Assembly: GCA_948474755.1 (NCBI GenBank)
Contig: CAOLHI010001140.1
Coordinates: 496,001 to 560,000, forward strand
Source of the DNA: Ctenosaura bakeri
Taxonomy: Eukaryota; Chordata; Lepidosauria; Squamata; Iguanidae
Direction of reading: 5' to 3'
Length of the DNA: 64,000 nucleotides
Below, piece after piece: positions 25,001 to 40,000 of the stretch. The first letter of the stretch is position 1. The number at the start of each line of letters is the position of its first letter. The position numbers and the translations under genes are program-made. Below the pieces are notes generated by a model. The model searched no databases. It was not told where the DNA came from and worked only from the letters and a program-made list of their open reading frames with translations.

Positions 25001-28000
25001 GCCCATGCACACCACAGAATTATAGCGCTCTTATTCCATTGGTTCCATCCAATGGAAACCTACAGTCTGTGGTCAGGAGAGACAGCAGAACACTCTGGTC
25101 AGGAATTCTAAATCCCTCTTCCTAAGTTGCCTGTCCTAGGATTCCACGGGACACAACTATGGCAGTTCTAGTGGAATAATTACTCTCTGCTTCTCTAGTG
25201 TGAATGGCCCCAGAGATACCCCACAACACAGGGTAGATGAGTGTGTGGAAAGAGAGTGGGGGGGGAAGAGTTGCTGGCCTCTTTTGTCCGGCAGAGGTAA
25301 ACCTTTACCTTAGAAACTACTGAAAGAAGATGCCCAGTAATCCTTAGCTTCCCTTCTAACTTCAGGAGGCAATTGGCAGACATCCCAACAGATCGCAACC
25401 ATATCCAGAGAGAAATTTCCATGAAAAGTAAACCAAAAGGAAAGGTTAAATGCAGAACTCCAGAGAAGAGTTAGTGTGAGGAACTGAAAAGATTGGAGAG
25501 ATTCAAAGGCTGGAGTTCAGGGTGGATGGGTGCGTGGAGAGAGAGAAGCCTCCAGATGCTGACCTCCCTTGTCCAGCAGAGGTCAGCTTCAGCTGCAAAG
25601 CAGCTTCCAGATGATTTAGTTGTTCTGTCCATGCCCTCCCCCCTAATTGCAAACTGGGATCCCATGGTGGTGAGTCATTCCAGGGACCCCACACACTTGC
25701 ATGGCGATACCTGGGTAGGTGATGCCCTGTCTTCTTTTCCCTCTCACCAGGCCCCCGTGGAAGGAATGGCAATTCTGCACCAATTCCCTTTTTCCTCTTC
25801 TCTGCTGAGGATGTCGGTCATCACCAAAGAACTGGGGAAGGATGTCCATGACCTTTACATGAAGGGAGCCCCGGAGATGGTGGCCAGCTTCTGCAAACCA
25901 ATGACAGGTAGGAGGGGAAGTTCCAGCCTGCCCCCTCTGGCCAAAGCTGGGGAGGGGGCCCAGCCCACAACCCCACAAGCAGGCTGTCTGTGCAACACCC
26001 CCCCCCCAATGTGCTCATCACAAGGTAATACACAGACATTGCCATCCATGCCTCTGGTGCTGGAGGAAGTATAAGCCTAGAAGTCTACATTTGGTTCTTT
26101 TCCCTGGCTTGTCCAAGGCAGTTGAAGGCTAGAAGCTCTTCCTTCCGTTACTGGCAACACAGGCAATCCCTCCAGAGAGAGGTGGTACCTTTACCAAAGG
26201 AGCAGGATGCCTTGGTGTGGCTGCTATATTGTCCCGGTCGCCTTGCTACCTGTGCTACTCCTTCAGCCTCCATGACTTGTCCTCCATCCCCTCCTGATAT
26301 TGGAAGCCCCTCTGAGTCTGCCTTAGAGCAAACCCTTCCCTCTTGACCCCAGGGCCCATAGGCTGCTGACTTAGAATTGCTTCCTCCTCTTCCAGTTCCA
26401 CCAAACTTCCCAGAAGAGCTGAAATCCTTCACCTCGCAAGGCTTCCGCGTGATAGCCCTGGCACACAAGGAGCTCACCCTGGAGAGCGATGCCAACCTGG
26501 AGGACCTGGAAAGGTAAGAGTTGCGGAGGCTCATCCGTAGCCAGGGCTGGCCTGTCTCAGCCAGGGAGGAGGTTGCAGGGTCAACTGTGTAAGCTGAGGG
26601 GCTCAGTTCATCTCAGTGAAAGGCAATGCTTCTTGGCTGACTCACATATTCAACTCTTAAGCCCCATCTCAGTCTCTGTATTGCTGTTTGCTAACGCACA
26701 AGGGCCAAGTACTTGTACATCAGTGGACTGAAATACATAGATGAGGTGGGGCTTAAAAATCAATACATGAGTCTGTTAAGTGAGACAGCATGGTCTAGTG
26801 GTTTGAGCACTGGACTATGATTCTGGAGACCAGGGTCTGAATCCCAGTTGGCCATAGATACCCACTGGGTGACCCTGGGCGAGTCCCACTCTCTCAGCCT
26901 CAGAGGAAGGCAAAGAAAAACCCTTTCTGGACAAATCTTACCAAGAAAACGCTGTGATAGTCTTGCTTTAGGGTCATCATAGGTCAGGAGTGACTTGAAG
27001 GCACATAGCAACCAGTGCCAAAGTGCCACATAAGTCTCCATGAGTCCCCTTGATGTAGAGTCTTCTTCAGACTTTTAGTGATTGCCTTGTGGGCTTTGTT
27101 AATTAAGAGGTGCTGAAAATTTTTAGAGTGGAACAAGCTAGCCTAGGGAATGCTCCATAGCTGAGTCCATTCCCCAAAAATCTCTCCCTCCTCTTTCTTA
27201 GGGGAAAAAACTCATTGTCTGTAAGACTGCTCTCTGCTTGATGAGAAGTCCAACAGCCTCATCTTCCACCAGTTTGTCTAATTTCCTTTTAAAGTCACAC
27301 AAGCTAGCAGAAATCAATATATACTGAGAACCCAAACAATAAATTTCTAACTGAATATCGTGGGAAAAGATACTTCCTTTCACAACTCCTGAATCCCCCA
27401 CCATCCATTTTAGGCAGATGACCTGAGGTTCTAGTACTTGAAAAGAGGGTGAGAACCTCCTTTCTAAACCCTTTCTCTCTCTTAATTTTATGTTTTTTTT
27501 ATTTTAATTATTTTTATTTTAGAAAAATTTCAAACCCAGCCTTACAGAATGAATCCAAGGTTGTCAGCTTCACAGTATGAAGCAGTTGAGATTCCCTATT
27601 CATCTTCTTCATATTATGCGCGATTGTGCATGCCATTCTTAGTCCCTATTCCAATTATTTTCTGAGTTCAAAAGCCCCAAGCACTGGAACCACTGGAACT
27701 GAGTCTCCTTCATAAATATCAGAGAGGAGGAATGGCTTTCGGCCGTTCCAGCAACATCAAAGACCTACTTTGGAGTAAGTTCAGTGGAACAAAACCAAAG
27801 CTAGGGATGCCTGGTCTCTTTTTATGTAGCATGAACATAGCATCCTTTTTACTCCTCTTACAAAAGTAACTCTCACTTGTTGCCTTCTGACCCCTCCAAG
27901 GGACAAACTGGAGTCCAACCTGACCTTCTTGGGCCTCCTCGTCATGGAGAATCGGCTGAAGAGTGAGACCAAGCCCGTCCTGGAGGAACTCAGCAGCGCC

Positions 28001-31000
28001 CGCATCCGGAGCGTGATGGTCACAGGTACCCCGGGGGGCTCTCTCTCGCTCTCTCTCTCATAGGCCAAGGAGCAAGACTTTTCAACTTTGTGCTGTGAGA
28101 GTGGGCATGTTACCCTGTATGTTGGAGGTCCTGGGAGGGGCGCCCAAATAACCAAATAAAAGCACAAGGTGGGGGAATTAAGCTCGAGCACTCTCATAAG
28201 CTAACGAGAGGCAGGGCAACTTCAGCTAGAATCTTTTACCCTATGCCTATGGCTTCAGGTCAGAGAGCAGGCAGGCAAGTTTTAAAGTAACAAAAATAAC
28301 AGTTTTATTGAGCATAAATAACATAAAAGACACCACATGCACACAGCTAACTAGAAATAGAAATGGAGAGCTTTGGGGATGGGCAATACGACACCTGGTC
28401 TCGTAGTCCTGGAGAGAAGATGGGGTTCCAAGAAGGGAGGCAGACTCAGTTATTGGGAACTGAGGGGAAAACTTCGCTGGACAGAGCGGCAGCAAGGCGG
28501 GTTGGAAGTCCAGGGTGATCCGAGGAAGTCCCAAAAGTGGGGACTTTTTATAGGGTGGAGTTTACCTACAGGCTATGTTATGCTCGGTGAGAACAAAGGA
28601 GATTTGGAGCTGGACAAAGGAGTTGGAAAAGGTCAAGTTTTGCATGATGAGCTTAGCGCTGGACGACAATAGTATGGCCAGGATGCTGATGGCCCAACAT
28701 AAAGGAATGGCTCGGTTCTTGGCCGGGTGGCTTTGTAGAGATACATGCCGAGCAAAGCCGGTTTGCAAGAAGGTTTTTCCCTAAAGCATTGGGGAGGCTT
28801 AAGTTGCCTGCCTGAATGAGGTTTTGGAATGTACAACCATTAACGGCCGCGCCCAATACGTGCTTGTCCGGTGGACCTCTGCAAACACGTGGGGTAGAGT
28901 GGCAGGGAAAGGTCAAACAAAGGCCAAATTATTTGATATCAAAAGGATATCTAGTGCTCTCACCTGACATATCATAACCGTGATAACAGGCAGAAGTACT
29001 GCTGTGGAGCCTTGACCCTTGTCATGCAGGCAGTGCTTTCAGCAGTCCCTGTTTGCCTTCAGATAAGGCAGGACCCAGGCCATTGCTGTTCCCTGTGGGC
29101 CAGAATAGAAAAGAATCTCTAGAAATGATGCAGCACCCTTTGCTTTCTCCTGAAGAGCTTCTGCAGTTCTAGAGATTCTTAGAGGAAACTCAGAAAAGCC
29201 GCTTTGGTCTCAGTACTTGCTCCTTTCGTACACAATTCATCTTACAAAGTTGCTCATTTGCATCATCATCTTCTCTGATAGGTGCTGGGTGAGGAGCAAG
29301 GCTGTTCTGACTTCATACCGTGAGGGTGGGTAGAAGTAGTGCTGTGTCATGAGCGCTGTTGACTTCTGTGGTCTTGAGCACATTCCCTGCAATGGCTATA
29401 CTAGAGCATCTCTGCTTGTCTTGTGACAAGGCAGACTCAAAGCTGCAGCAGAAGGATCTCTAGAAGTGGAGCAGCCTCTTTATTAGAAGAAATACTCTGA
29501 GATCAGAAAGGTGATAGAACCCTTCGCTTTGACTGGCTAAGGTGGAGATGACAGCAGCCACGCGAGTCTGTAGCTTCCTTTCAAACAAAGCTGAGATGTC
29601 TCTTCCTCTCCAAGGAGAGTGGTCAAGAGAGTGTGCATGAAGTGAGGGAAGTGACTGCAGCAGCACCAAGGGTATCAGTTCTAGGGCTGGAAGGTATGTT
29701 AGCTGATCACAGAAGAAGTAAGGGATGGTTTAAGAAACCCACAGTGGTGTCAGTTCCATGCAAACCCAGGCATCTTCAGCACAAGGTGATCTCCACTGCC
29801 ACCTCCTCCCACCAGCCAGGGTAAATCTGTACATTTTTTGGTGTTCTGCTATGCAGTACCAACACAGAAACTCCAAGCTCCTTTGGTTAGGCAGAGGCCC
29901 TTGTGTAGTTCTTGGGATCCTGGCCCAGATCTGATATCAAGAGTTAAGTAAATATTAGGACTTGGTCCTGCTTCTTCTCCACTCTCCACTCCACTCAGGC
30001 ACCATTTTGTTGTTCCCACAGTTTTCTATAGACTCTGCTCATCTGGTTCCAAATTCATGTTCTTGGGCCACAACAGAGTATGGAATTTCATTAAGTTTGA
30101 AGACTGTCCCAGTTGGGGGATACAGGCAGGTGGGCAAAGGGAAACTCCATTGAAACTAATTCTGTTGGCACCTTCTTTCCAGGTGACAACCTTGAGACGG
30201 CCATCACGGTCGCCAGGAACTCTGCAATGATCTCCCCGGGCAGCAGAGTCATCCTTGTGGAAGCCAGAGATCCAGAGGAACCCCAACCGGCATCTGTTAC
30301 TTGGCAGGTGATGGAGGACATGCATCCATTCATGCATAAAAAACAGGTAAGGCAGTGAATTCTAGATTCTTCACACAAATTCAATCTGATGGACAAAGAA
30401 AGGCTTAGTGGTGTTGAGGTGGCAGCCTCTGGCCTCTATCTTCTTATTCTTACATTTTTATTTGTTGCATGTATGTTTTGTCTCTACTTCAGTGATCTCA
30501 ATGCTGTTGTGGGCTGAGTGTCATTTTGGCACATGTTGTGCAAAATTCAAGCAACCCGAAGCCTGAATATTAAGGGCATAAAGATAGTCTTTGTACAGTA
30601 AGAAAGACAAATGTCTGTGTAGGAACTATGAGCTAGGTTTGGGCAGGTGACCAGCTCACCCCAAACAAAGAAGATGAGTGAAAAAGAGCTTGGCCAGGAA
30701 AATAATTAACAGTAGCTGTTACCCTGAGAATTTGGGGGTCCCACGAGGGGCACCCGGGTTGCCAATTAAAGTACTGAATTAGGGGGAAATTAACTGAGGC
30801 ACTGGTTTGACTAGCAAGAGGCAGGGTAACGTTGCGAGATCTTTAACCCAATGTCTACGGCTTCAGGTCAGAGAGACAGCCAACTGGATTTAAATAAACA
30901 AGTAGAAACTTTATTAACACAAACAGCAAATAAACAACAAGCACACTAACTCCTAACTTAAAGAATGAAGAAACAGACACAGAGGGGAGACGGGTGATAC

Positions 31001-34000
31001 GACACCTGATCGCGTTGTCCTGTAGATACAGGAGCAGAAGAAGATGGGCTCAGCGTATTTGCTGAGGGGAACTCCTGAACAAACAGGCAGCAGGACGGGA
31101 TGGATGTTCAAGGGGAACCAACGAGGTCTTAAAATGAGGACCTTTTATAGGGTGGAACATGCCTGTCGGCTATGGCAAACCAGATAAGAACAAAGGGGTT
31201 TTGGTGCTAGACAAAAGGATTTGGTAAGGTCAGGTTTTAGCGTGATGAGATTTGCATTGAAAGACAATAGAATGGCCGGTAGGTTGATGGCCCTCTAAAA
31301 GGTATGATTTGGTGGGAAGCTGCACCGCTATTGTGGAGTGTGGGTATGGGAGTTCCCTAATGCTACGTGAGGCTTGGGGATTGCTGGCTTGAATGGAGAA
31401 AGGAATGTGAGCTATTAATCAGCCACAGCCAGTATGTGCCTGTACGGAAAACAACCCAAACACGTGCAGCGGGGCGACGGAGATGGGTCTAGCAAAGGCC
31501 GAATTAAATGATATCAAAGCAATACCTAGGAGCCCCCATCTGGGGTATCATAGCCGGCATAACATAGCCACAGGAAAAATTAAAAGCCTACTGCATGGGT
31601 ATGATTGGCCTGGAACAGCTCATGCAACCATTGGATTGGCAGAGAGGCAGCGTAGTGATGAGTCACTGAGTGGCCTTGTACAGCTGGCCAGTGAAATCTC
31701 GCTGGCCACTGGAGGGGATTAATTGGATATAATTGGGTATAATTGGGTATATCTCTGGTTGGACAGATGGGGGCTGGAGCCAATATAAAAGTTGCATCTG
31801 GAGACACAAGGGTTAGGCTGTTCACACAATGTCCAACAAAAAGTCAGTCCTGACTGTCTCCAACAGCTGTTCCTAAGTGGTGGCTACCTTTAAAATGCTG
31901 GTAGGACAGAGGGAGAGAGACCCCCTGGTCTCAGTATGAAGTAGGGGATGGCAAACAGATGCTTCTTCTCTAGAAAGCGAAATGTATATGCAACGTATGC
32001 TGCAATGAATTGCAGTGCCTGTGGAAGGATATTATTTTTCCATGGCTGCCCATCTGTTTCATCCCCAGAAGACATAGGAAGGATCAGTCCCTTACAAATG
32101 CCAGCCTATAGACCTGTCTCTTAGCGTTGTTTGCCAAGGTGACGATGAAAGAATCTGATGAAGAAGCTGATATGATTTAAGATGTGTGATACCTTACATG
32201 AAATGTAAAGTCAATATATAAGCTTTGTGCCTAGAGAATGTGAAGTCTAGGGAAGCATGTGTGTGTTTACTACTACACTTAGAAATAATTATTTATAATA
32301 AAACCTTTTAAGAGATCATTAAGCTGCCTGCTCATTCTGCCTTGTGAAATATTCTGAAAATGTAATACCTAAGAGGAGCCCTGGTGGCGCAGTGGTTAAA
32401 TGTTAGCACTGCAACCACAAGGTTGTGAGTTCGATCCTGCCCGGCTCCGAGGTTGACTCAGCCTTCCATCCTTCTGCAGGTCGGTAAAATGAGTACCCAG
32501 CTTGTTGGGGGCAATTAGCTAAAATACATTGTAAACCGCTTAGATAACACTCAGTTGATAAGCGGTATAGAAATAAATGCTATATTGCTATAAGAGAAAC
32601 TAGGTGGAGTGTTGATGCTAACTCTGCTTGTTTGGACTATCTAAGAGTTGGTCATAACCTAGGAGCCCAGGAAGCCAGATGGTGATAGAAGGGACCTCCA
32701 AAGAGATACAGATTAGCTGATAAAGTCCAAAGAGCTCTCAGCCTCTCAGTCTAAAGAGATGAGGGTAGAGAGCCAAGCCTGTTTCAGGATGTGGCTTTCT
32801 TCTCTGTTTTATCCTCACTATACCCCTATGATTAGGACAGGCTGGGAGTGGTTGGTCCAACGCCACCCAGTGAGTGCCATGTCTTGGCACCTGCAGTGAC
32901 TTTCCCAAGTCCCAGACCAATACTTTGAATGTTATCCTGAACTGTGTCCCTTGCATTTAGAGGCAAAACTATCTAAGAGGCCTTGAGCCTGCCGTCCCTG
33001 TGTGCTCACTGCTGGAGCTGTTTCCAGGTGGCTTATTACTCCATGGAAAGGAATGGCCACCAACAGGAATGTTTCAGAACAGGGATTGGGAGATGAAATA
33101 TACACACACATGTGGCTTCAGGTGACTGATCTACTGGTGTTTGGTGGCTGAACAGAAGAGAAGCTTGGGCACCAGGTTCACCCCCTAGCACCTGCACCAG
33201 AGAAAGAGGAGACTTGAGTGTGATTCTTATTCCAGAATGACACAAAAGTGTCTTTGAGTGGCTCCTTCCTCTCCTTTCTTTGATTTATTGTGTGTATTAA
33301 CTTGGAATAGCTCTTAAAAGTCCACAGGGATGATGCCTGGAAATGATTTTCACCTGACTTTCAGGATCCATACATTCTCATTGACGGCAACAGCAGTTTC
33401 CACTTTGCCTTGAACGGGAAGACCTACCAGGTGCTCCAGAAACACTTCAGCCATTTGCTGCCAAAGGTAAATTGGGAACAAAGCACGGGGAAGTGGAGCA
33501 CATTGCTGGTGCTCCTTTCCTGCAGATGGAGTAATTGCTTGTGTTCTTTTCTTTAAAAAACCCTCACTCATTTTGCTTTCCGCAGATACTAGTGAATGGA
33601 ACTGTGTTTGCACGGATGTCTCCAGGGCAGAAGTCCAGCCTTGTGGAAGAGTTTCAGAAACTGGGGTAAGTGATTTGCTCATGATACAAAGAGGGAGAGT
33701 GGGCTTCTTTTTCCAAAAGCCCCAGAATGTATTTAGTCTGGATGTAGATGTAGGCTATAGTTTTTGAAATGTTATACTCAGAAGTGCAAATAGTGTGTTT
33801 ATAAAGCATAACATATACAGCATACTCCTCTGTGTATTGTGGAAGGTGCATGTGTTTGCTGCTGAGAGCATCACTCTGGGCGTAAAGCCAGCCTAACTAT
33901 CAACAATGATAAGCTAGTGAGAGAACAGCTGATTGTCCTGTAATGATCCCAAGGCAGGTGTCGCATTAAAGGGACAACTGATGCAACCAGGTGGCTCATA

Positions 34001-37000
34001 TAATCTGATGACAAACCAAGTCTACTTGGTGTATTACATCAACTCTTGTTGTTTAAGATGGTAATGTTCCCTTATGTGTTAAGTGCAGAGAAGCCTACTA
34101 AAGAAATATGGAAGATATAAAGGTTCATGACTGCATGTAATAAATGGCCCGAAGAACTAACAAAGATCCTGTATATTCTCTCCTATAAATATCTTGAGAT
34201 TCCAATACTTAGGAATGCTTAAGTGTGTTGGCTCTGCCTGTCTGGACAGAGACCCTGCACTCAGCAGGGGGATGGACCTAATGGTCCAGGGGCCCCCTTC
34301 CAATTCTATGATTTTACTGTTGGTCAAGAGTTGGATGTCCAGGCAGCCAGGGGATGATAAGGTGGACCTCCATGCAGATGCAGCTTAGCTGAGAAATGGC
34401 AAAGAACGCCACCCCTGTCCCTCAGTTTAGAAAGAGAAAAGGGTGGCAAACCACACCTTTATCAAGGGAGGGAGGAACTCCTGCTAAAATGAATCTGTTA
34501 ATCTTAAGGGCATCACAAGACTTTTTCTCTGTCATTTTGCATACACAAATGATCCTGCCATGTTTCTGTTTCATTTAATGAGCTGCTAAACAATGTCCTC
34601 TTCTGTCTTCCAGTTACTACGTGGGGATGTGCGGAGATGGAGCCAACGACTGTGGGGTAGGTCATTGTGACAGTGCTGTTGTTGTTGTTTTCTTTATAAT
34701 GATAGTGACACTCTCAGGGTCCTTCCCCATAAATGTTGTGGATCATCATGAGTGGAAATAAAGCTGCCCATGGTGGGTTGAGAATAGGTGAATTGCAGGG
34801 GTGGCGGAGGAATTCTGACTTGTTGGCTGCGGCATTCTGGGAGTTGTAGTCCACTAAATTAACATTTCCCATTTCTGTCTCTAACACCTGACTGTCCAAA
34901 GGGAAAAAGTAAAAAAGTAGAAGGTAAAAACGTCTGTGTTTGGACAGGTCAGCCATGCATTCAGCCAGATGCTTTCTTCTCCACACGTCCTTCCACACAG
35001 AGGAGGAAGGAAAAGCTTTGCTGAGCAATCTGTGTTGAGGGAGATTATGTCTCCACTGATGTAATACTGTGACACTCAGCCTAAGACTCACAGTTTCCCA
35101 AACAGCACAGACTGGAGCTCCCACAAGATCTGTCCACGTTTTACTTGGACCCTGGAGAGACTGAGCGAAAGGGAATTTTTCTTCCAATGTTTTGGCATTT
35201 TTCCTGCAGGCTTTGAAAATGGCTCATGCTGGGATCTCACTTTCGGAGCAGGAGGCCTCCGTGGCTTCACCCTTCACCTCCCAAATCGCCAACATTGAGT
35301 GTGTGCCGGAACTGATACGGTATGTTTGGTCTCACCTAGAAGCACATTGGCGATGTTCATGTAGATTCCACCTCCCTCTTCCCGTTCGTGGAGCAACCTC
35401 ACAGCTCTGAAGATGCCTTGTGGGAACAAAGGGGGTCATTGGTCTCCAGCCCCTTCCGTCTTTCCCTGACGGTAGAATTCAAAGACACAGATGTGCTGGT
35501 TGAGATCAGGATGCAAAAAGATCTTGGAGCACCTTGGAGACTAGCTGCAAGAAAGAAGTTGGTAGCATAAGCTTTGGTAGATTTAAGCTTATTTTAAGAC
35601 ATGCACGAGGTGCCTAGGAACAGACCTATATAGACGGGATTGAGCAGGTTGTGTGTGTGAAAAACAATGGTAATACAAAGCTTGTGGGTATGGGAACGAG
35701 GTGCAAAGTTCAGTTTTAACAGTGGTTGCTGGGGGACAAAGCTGGGAGGAAAGATATTGCTTAAAGCCAGGGTGAGTAGATGACCACATGAATGAGGGAG
35801 GGAGTTACTGGAATGCAGTGGGATACTGGCTGGGAACCAGAAAAGGAGATGTGATAAAGTGGTCAGTGTTATCGCATGCAGAATTTGCCAGGAAACTACT
35901 GTCTCTGTGCAACCCACTGTTAGTGGAGTTTGTGGAAGTATCTCAGTTTGGCTGTTTCTCAAACAGCAGGGATGTCTTTCCCTTCTCTTGGTGGGCAATG
36001 CTGGTCCCCCTGTCCTGTTCCAGGGGACTATTGGAGCTGGAGCATGGGCATTTATTTCACAAGCACAGCTCTTTGCCTTAGTCAGAATTGTTTCACTCTA
36101 TGGGGCTGAAGGATTTTCCACGGGGGTGTGTGCATGGCTTACATCTTCCCACCAGCTGAGCTGCTTTGAATGGATCAGTAGGTCAGTGCAGACACTCAAC
36201 AGGCTGTTCACTTCTCCATCCCAGGGAAGGTCGTGCTGCCCTCGTCTCCTCCTTTGCTGTGTTCAAATTCCTGGTCCTCTACGGCATGATTCAGTTCATT
36301 GCTACTGCTCTTCTTTACTGGGTACGTATTTGGATGCCAAATGGATGGGGGGTGGGGGGTCTCAGTGTGCTGCTACGGTGGGATGGTGGAGGACAGTCGT
36401 TCTAAGCTGGAGAGAGGCAATCATTTTTAAGAGCTGGAAAAAATGAAGCTTCACTTCCTGTGATGTAAATACACTTTTAGCCACTTCCGCACTAGCCTGT
36501 TATAGTGCTATTATTCCACTTTCAACATCCTATGGATCCTGGGGTTTGCAGTTTCAGGAGGGGCTTGGCTAAGCCCCACCTGAAACTGCAAACCACAGGA
36601 TTCCATAGGATGTTGAAAGCGGAATAATAGCACTATAACAGAAATGGCTTTTTTCTCTCTGCTTTTTCTGGCATACAGTCTTGGCAGGTTTTTAAGGTAC
36701 ACCCAAACCCTCCAAACATGATAAAAAAACATTGCAAGTGGGAACAATGATCTGCCTTGTGGGCAACCTTCAAAGCTGTAAAAATGAGCAGCAGGTCATC
36801 TGTTCCCAAAGCAGCTGAAGGTCTCCAGAACTGTCCGTTGGAAATCTACAGAGCGTAGAGGAGCAATCAACCTTTTGGGGTGTTTCTGATGGGAAGTTTA
36901 TTCCAGAAACTATGCCCTGAGATGACCCAAATGAGCTGGAATTTAGAGTCTGTCATTCTTCTCTGTGGAGGTATCCTGTAGCACTAAGTTTCAGAGCTGT

Positions 37001-40000
37001 TTTGGGGCAGAAGAGAGGCTCCCCAGTGGGAAATGTTGCGGTTTATCCGTCCTTAGACTGTCCTCCACGTACTTCTGCATTTTCAGTGCAGAGTGTCTTC
37101 ATGTTCTCTGTTTATCACCACAAATTAAGGAAAATTTTTATTTCTGGAACGAGGGAGATATGGTTGGGATGGTTCCCTGCAGGTGGAAGGGAGAGGGAGA
37201 GAGAGAAGTGAGACTGAGGCTGGGAGAAAGAGAAATTATCCTAAGAATACCTGTCTAGGTAAGGAAGAGAGAGGTCAGGCAAGGCAAAGAGAGGAGTCCC
37301 TTGAAGGAGAGCTCATTGGTCTCCTCCGCTGCTATTGCCCATTTGTAGGTACGGACTCCTTGTGCAGACGGAGATGCCTGCCGCATCCAGCCCTGCTTGG
37401 GATTCTGTCATGCCCTGCTTCCAAAGCATGGACTCTGACTCAAAGTCTGAAGCAGAGGCCATGCCAGAGCCTGAAACAGAAGGCGTGCCAGGGCTTGCTG
37501 TACAGAGAGAGGTTACAGTGCCAGAAACAGAACAGTGTCAGCTCCAACAGAGAGTCCTGCTTCTTCAGATACAGAAGAACACTTACCTAGACCCAGCTTC
37601 ACACAGCACAGGCAGCAAAGAGAGACCCAATGTTGCTCTCTCAGGATTTATAACCGACAACAATCAATCAAGGCACAGCTGTGCTAAGCTTTGGTTCTAT
37701 TTAGCCTGTGTCCTTCCCCTCGAGGAGTTGTCAGAGCTTATCTAACCTGCTACCTTGCTGGATGCCTTGGCAAATGCTTGGATTGACCATGGACACTCCC
37801 TTGTCATGAAACCCTGCTGGGCTTTGTTTATGTTGGACTTTATTTATGACTCCTTGCTTACTGCCTGAAAGTAAGTAACAAGCTGGAAAACATTCAGTTT
37901 GTTTTGTTTGATTTATCAGCTGTGCCAGGACTGAGATAGGATAGGTTCTGCCGCAGGAGAGGGAGTGTTCTCACCAGATTGGCAATGGACTCTGGGATGG
38001 CACTCCTTTACTTTCTCGAGCTTCTCCTGTACTACTCTCTGTTGTTTCAAGGATGGAAGGTGAGGGAGCTGCTGCAGTCACCTGTAACGCTTGTGGCATG
38101 TTCCTTTTCTTGCCACAAGAGGTTCTCGGGTACACCTGCACCAAGTGCAAGCTGGTCACCTTCTTGGAGGAGAAGGTTCGCCAGCTGGAGGCACGAATTT
38201 CTGATCTCCATCTTATTAGGGAAGGGGAGGAGTTTTTGGATAGGGCAGAGAAGACCTACCAGAAGACCGAATGCACGGAGGAGCTGCCAGATCAGGAAGT
38301 CACCACACTTTGCCGGGAAACGGAGGTTTGGGCGAATGTCACACGGAGGAGTAAAAGGACCAGGAAGGTAACAGAGACTCTTAGCATACACAATCGCTTC
38401 GAACTACTTGGCCTTATGAACAATGAGGAGCACCACGCGGAGGGAACAGAATGTCAACAAGAAGGAATCAAACTTCACCAACAGGGACTAGATCAACACT
38501 CCCAGCCTAAACAGAATGCCCAGGCAGTCCGAGTAGAACAGGTTCGCTGAGGAGCCCAGGACAAGTCTCAGAGGAGGCGAGTTCTGGTTGTTGGGGACTC
38601 TTTGCTAAGAGGAACTGAAACAGCAATCTGCAAAACGGACAAGCTCAATCGAGAAGTCTGTTGTCTTCCTGGGGCCAGGATCAACCACATAACGGAGAGG
38701 CTAACCAGGCTAGTCAAACCCACTGACTATAAGCCCCTCATTTTGGTTCATGTGGGAACCAATGACACTGCGAGGAGCAGCTTAAACCACATTGCAAAGG
38801 ACTACGAGCGTATGGGGACCAAGCTTAAGGACCTTGGTGTGCAGGTGGTCATTTCGTCTCTCCTCCCTGTTCAAGGATACGGCGCATGTAGGGAAAGGGC
38901 AATAGTAGAGGTCAACAACTGGCTCCGCACATGGTGCCGCCAACAACGGTTTGGGTTTTTGGAACATGGCCTGAATTTCCATGAACATGGGCTTCTGGCA
39001 AGGGATGGGCTGCACCTCACAAAACTGGGCAGGAATGTTTTTGCAAACAGTCTTGCAAGGAAGATTAAGAGGTCTTTAAACTAAGATCCATTGGGGAGGG
39101 AGACAATATTATTCAGGGCAAGGACTCAGAGAACACAGGGGGAAAAGGCCCAAATGATACTGGACAAGTAGTACAAGCGGCCAATGGCGGGAGGAGTAGA
39201 AACAATAGTACAGGACTTGCAGGAAGGGCCTGGGGACTTAAGTGTCTCTACACTAATGCAAGGAGTATGGGAAACAAGCAGGATGAGCTTGTACTCCTAG
39301 TACAAGAAAATAAATACGATTTGATAGGCATCACTGAGACCTGGTGGGATGAGTCTCATGATTGGAATATAGGAATAGAGGGGTATAGCCTCTTTTGTAA
39401 AAATAGACCAAACAAGAAAGGAGGAGGAGTAGCCTTGTATGTCAAGGATGTTTTCACCTGTGAAGAGATCCTGGGCTTAAACCCAGAAAGCCAGGTAGAG
39501 AGCATTTGGGTAAGAATTAAGGCAGCGAGAAACAATAGGGATATTCTGGTGGGGGTTTACTACAGACCTCCAACCCAGGCTGAGGACTTGGATGACGCCT
39601 TCCTCAACCAAATGACTGAACATTCAAAGAGGAGAGATACAGTAATAATAGGAGATTTCAATTACCCAGATATATGCTGGCAGTCAAACTCTGCCAAGAC
39701 AGCAAGGTCCAGCAAGTTTCTTGCTTGTCTTGCAGACAACTTCATGGTCCAGAAGGTGGAAGAGGCCACAAGGGGATCAAATATTCTAGATCTGGTCTTG
39801 ACCAACAGGGATGACCTTGTGAATGTGGTAGAAGTGGTTGGATCTTTAGTGGGGAGTGACCATGCCCTGTTGGAATTTAGCATTCAGTGGGAAGGAGAAG
39901 ATAAGGGTAGCCAGACACTCATCTTAGATTTTAAAAAAGCGGACTTCTGTAAACTTAGGGAGCTGCTGGCTGGAATTCCGTGGTCAGGAATAGTGAAAGG

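Noticed and set aside
26783..26860. tRNA gene
   Set aside because: A- and B-box-like motifs belong to a SINE head; the body and tail recur at other loci and no full cloverleaf is apparent.
31725..31756. CRISPR-like short repeats
   Set aside because: Only a few contiguous 11-bp units without spacers in a vertebrate intron.
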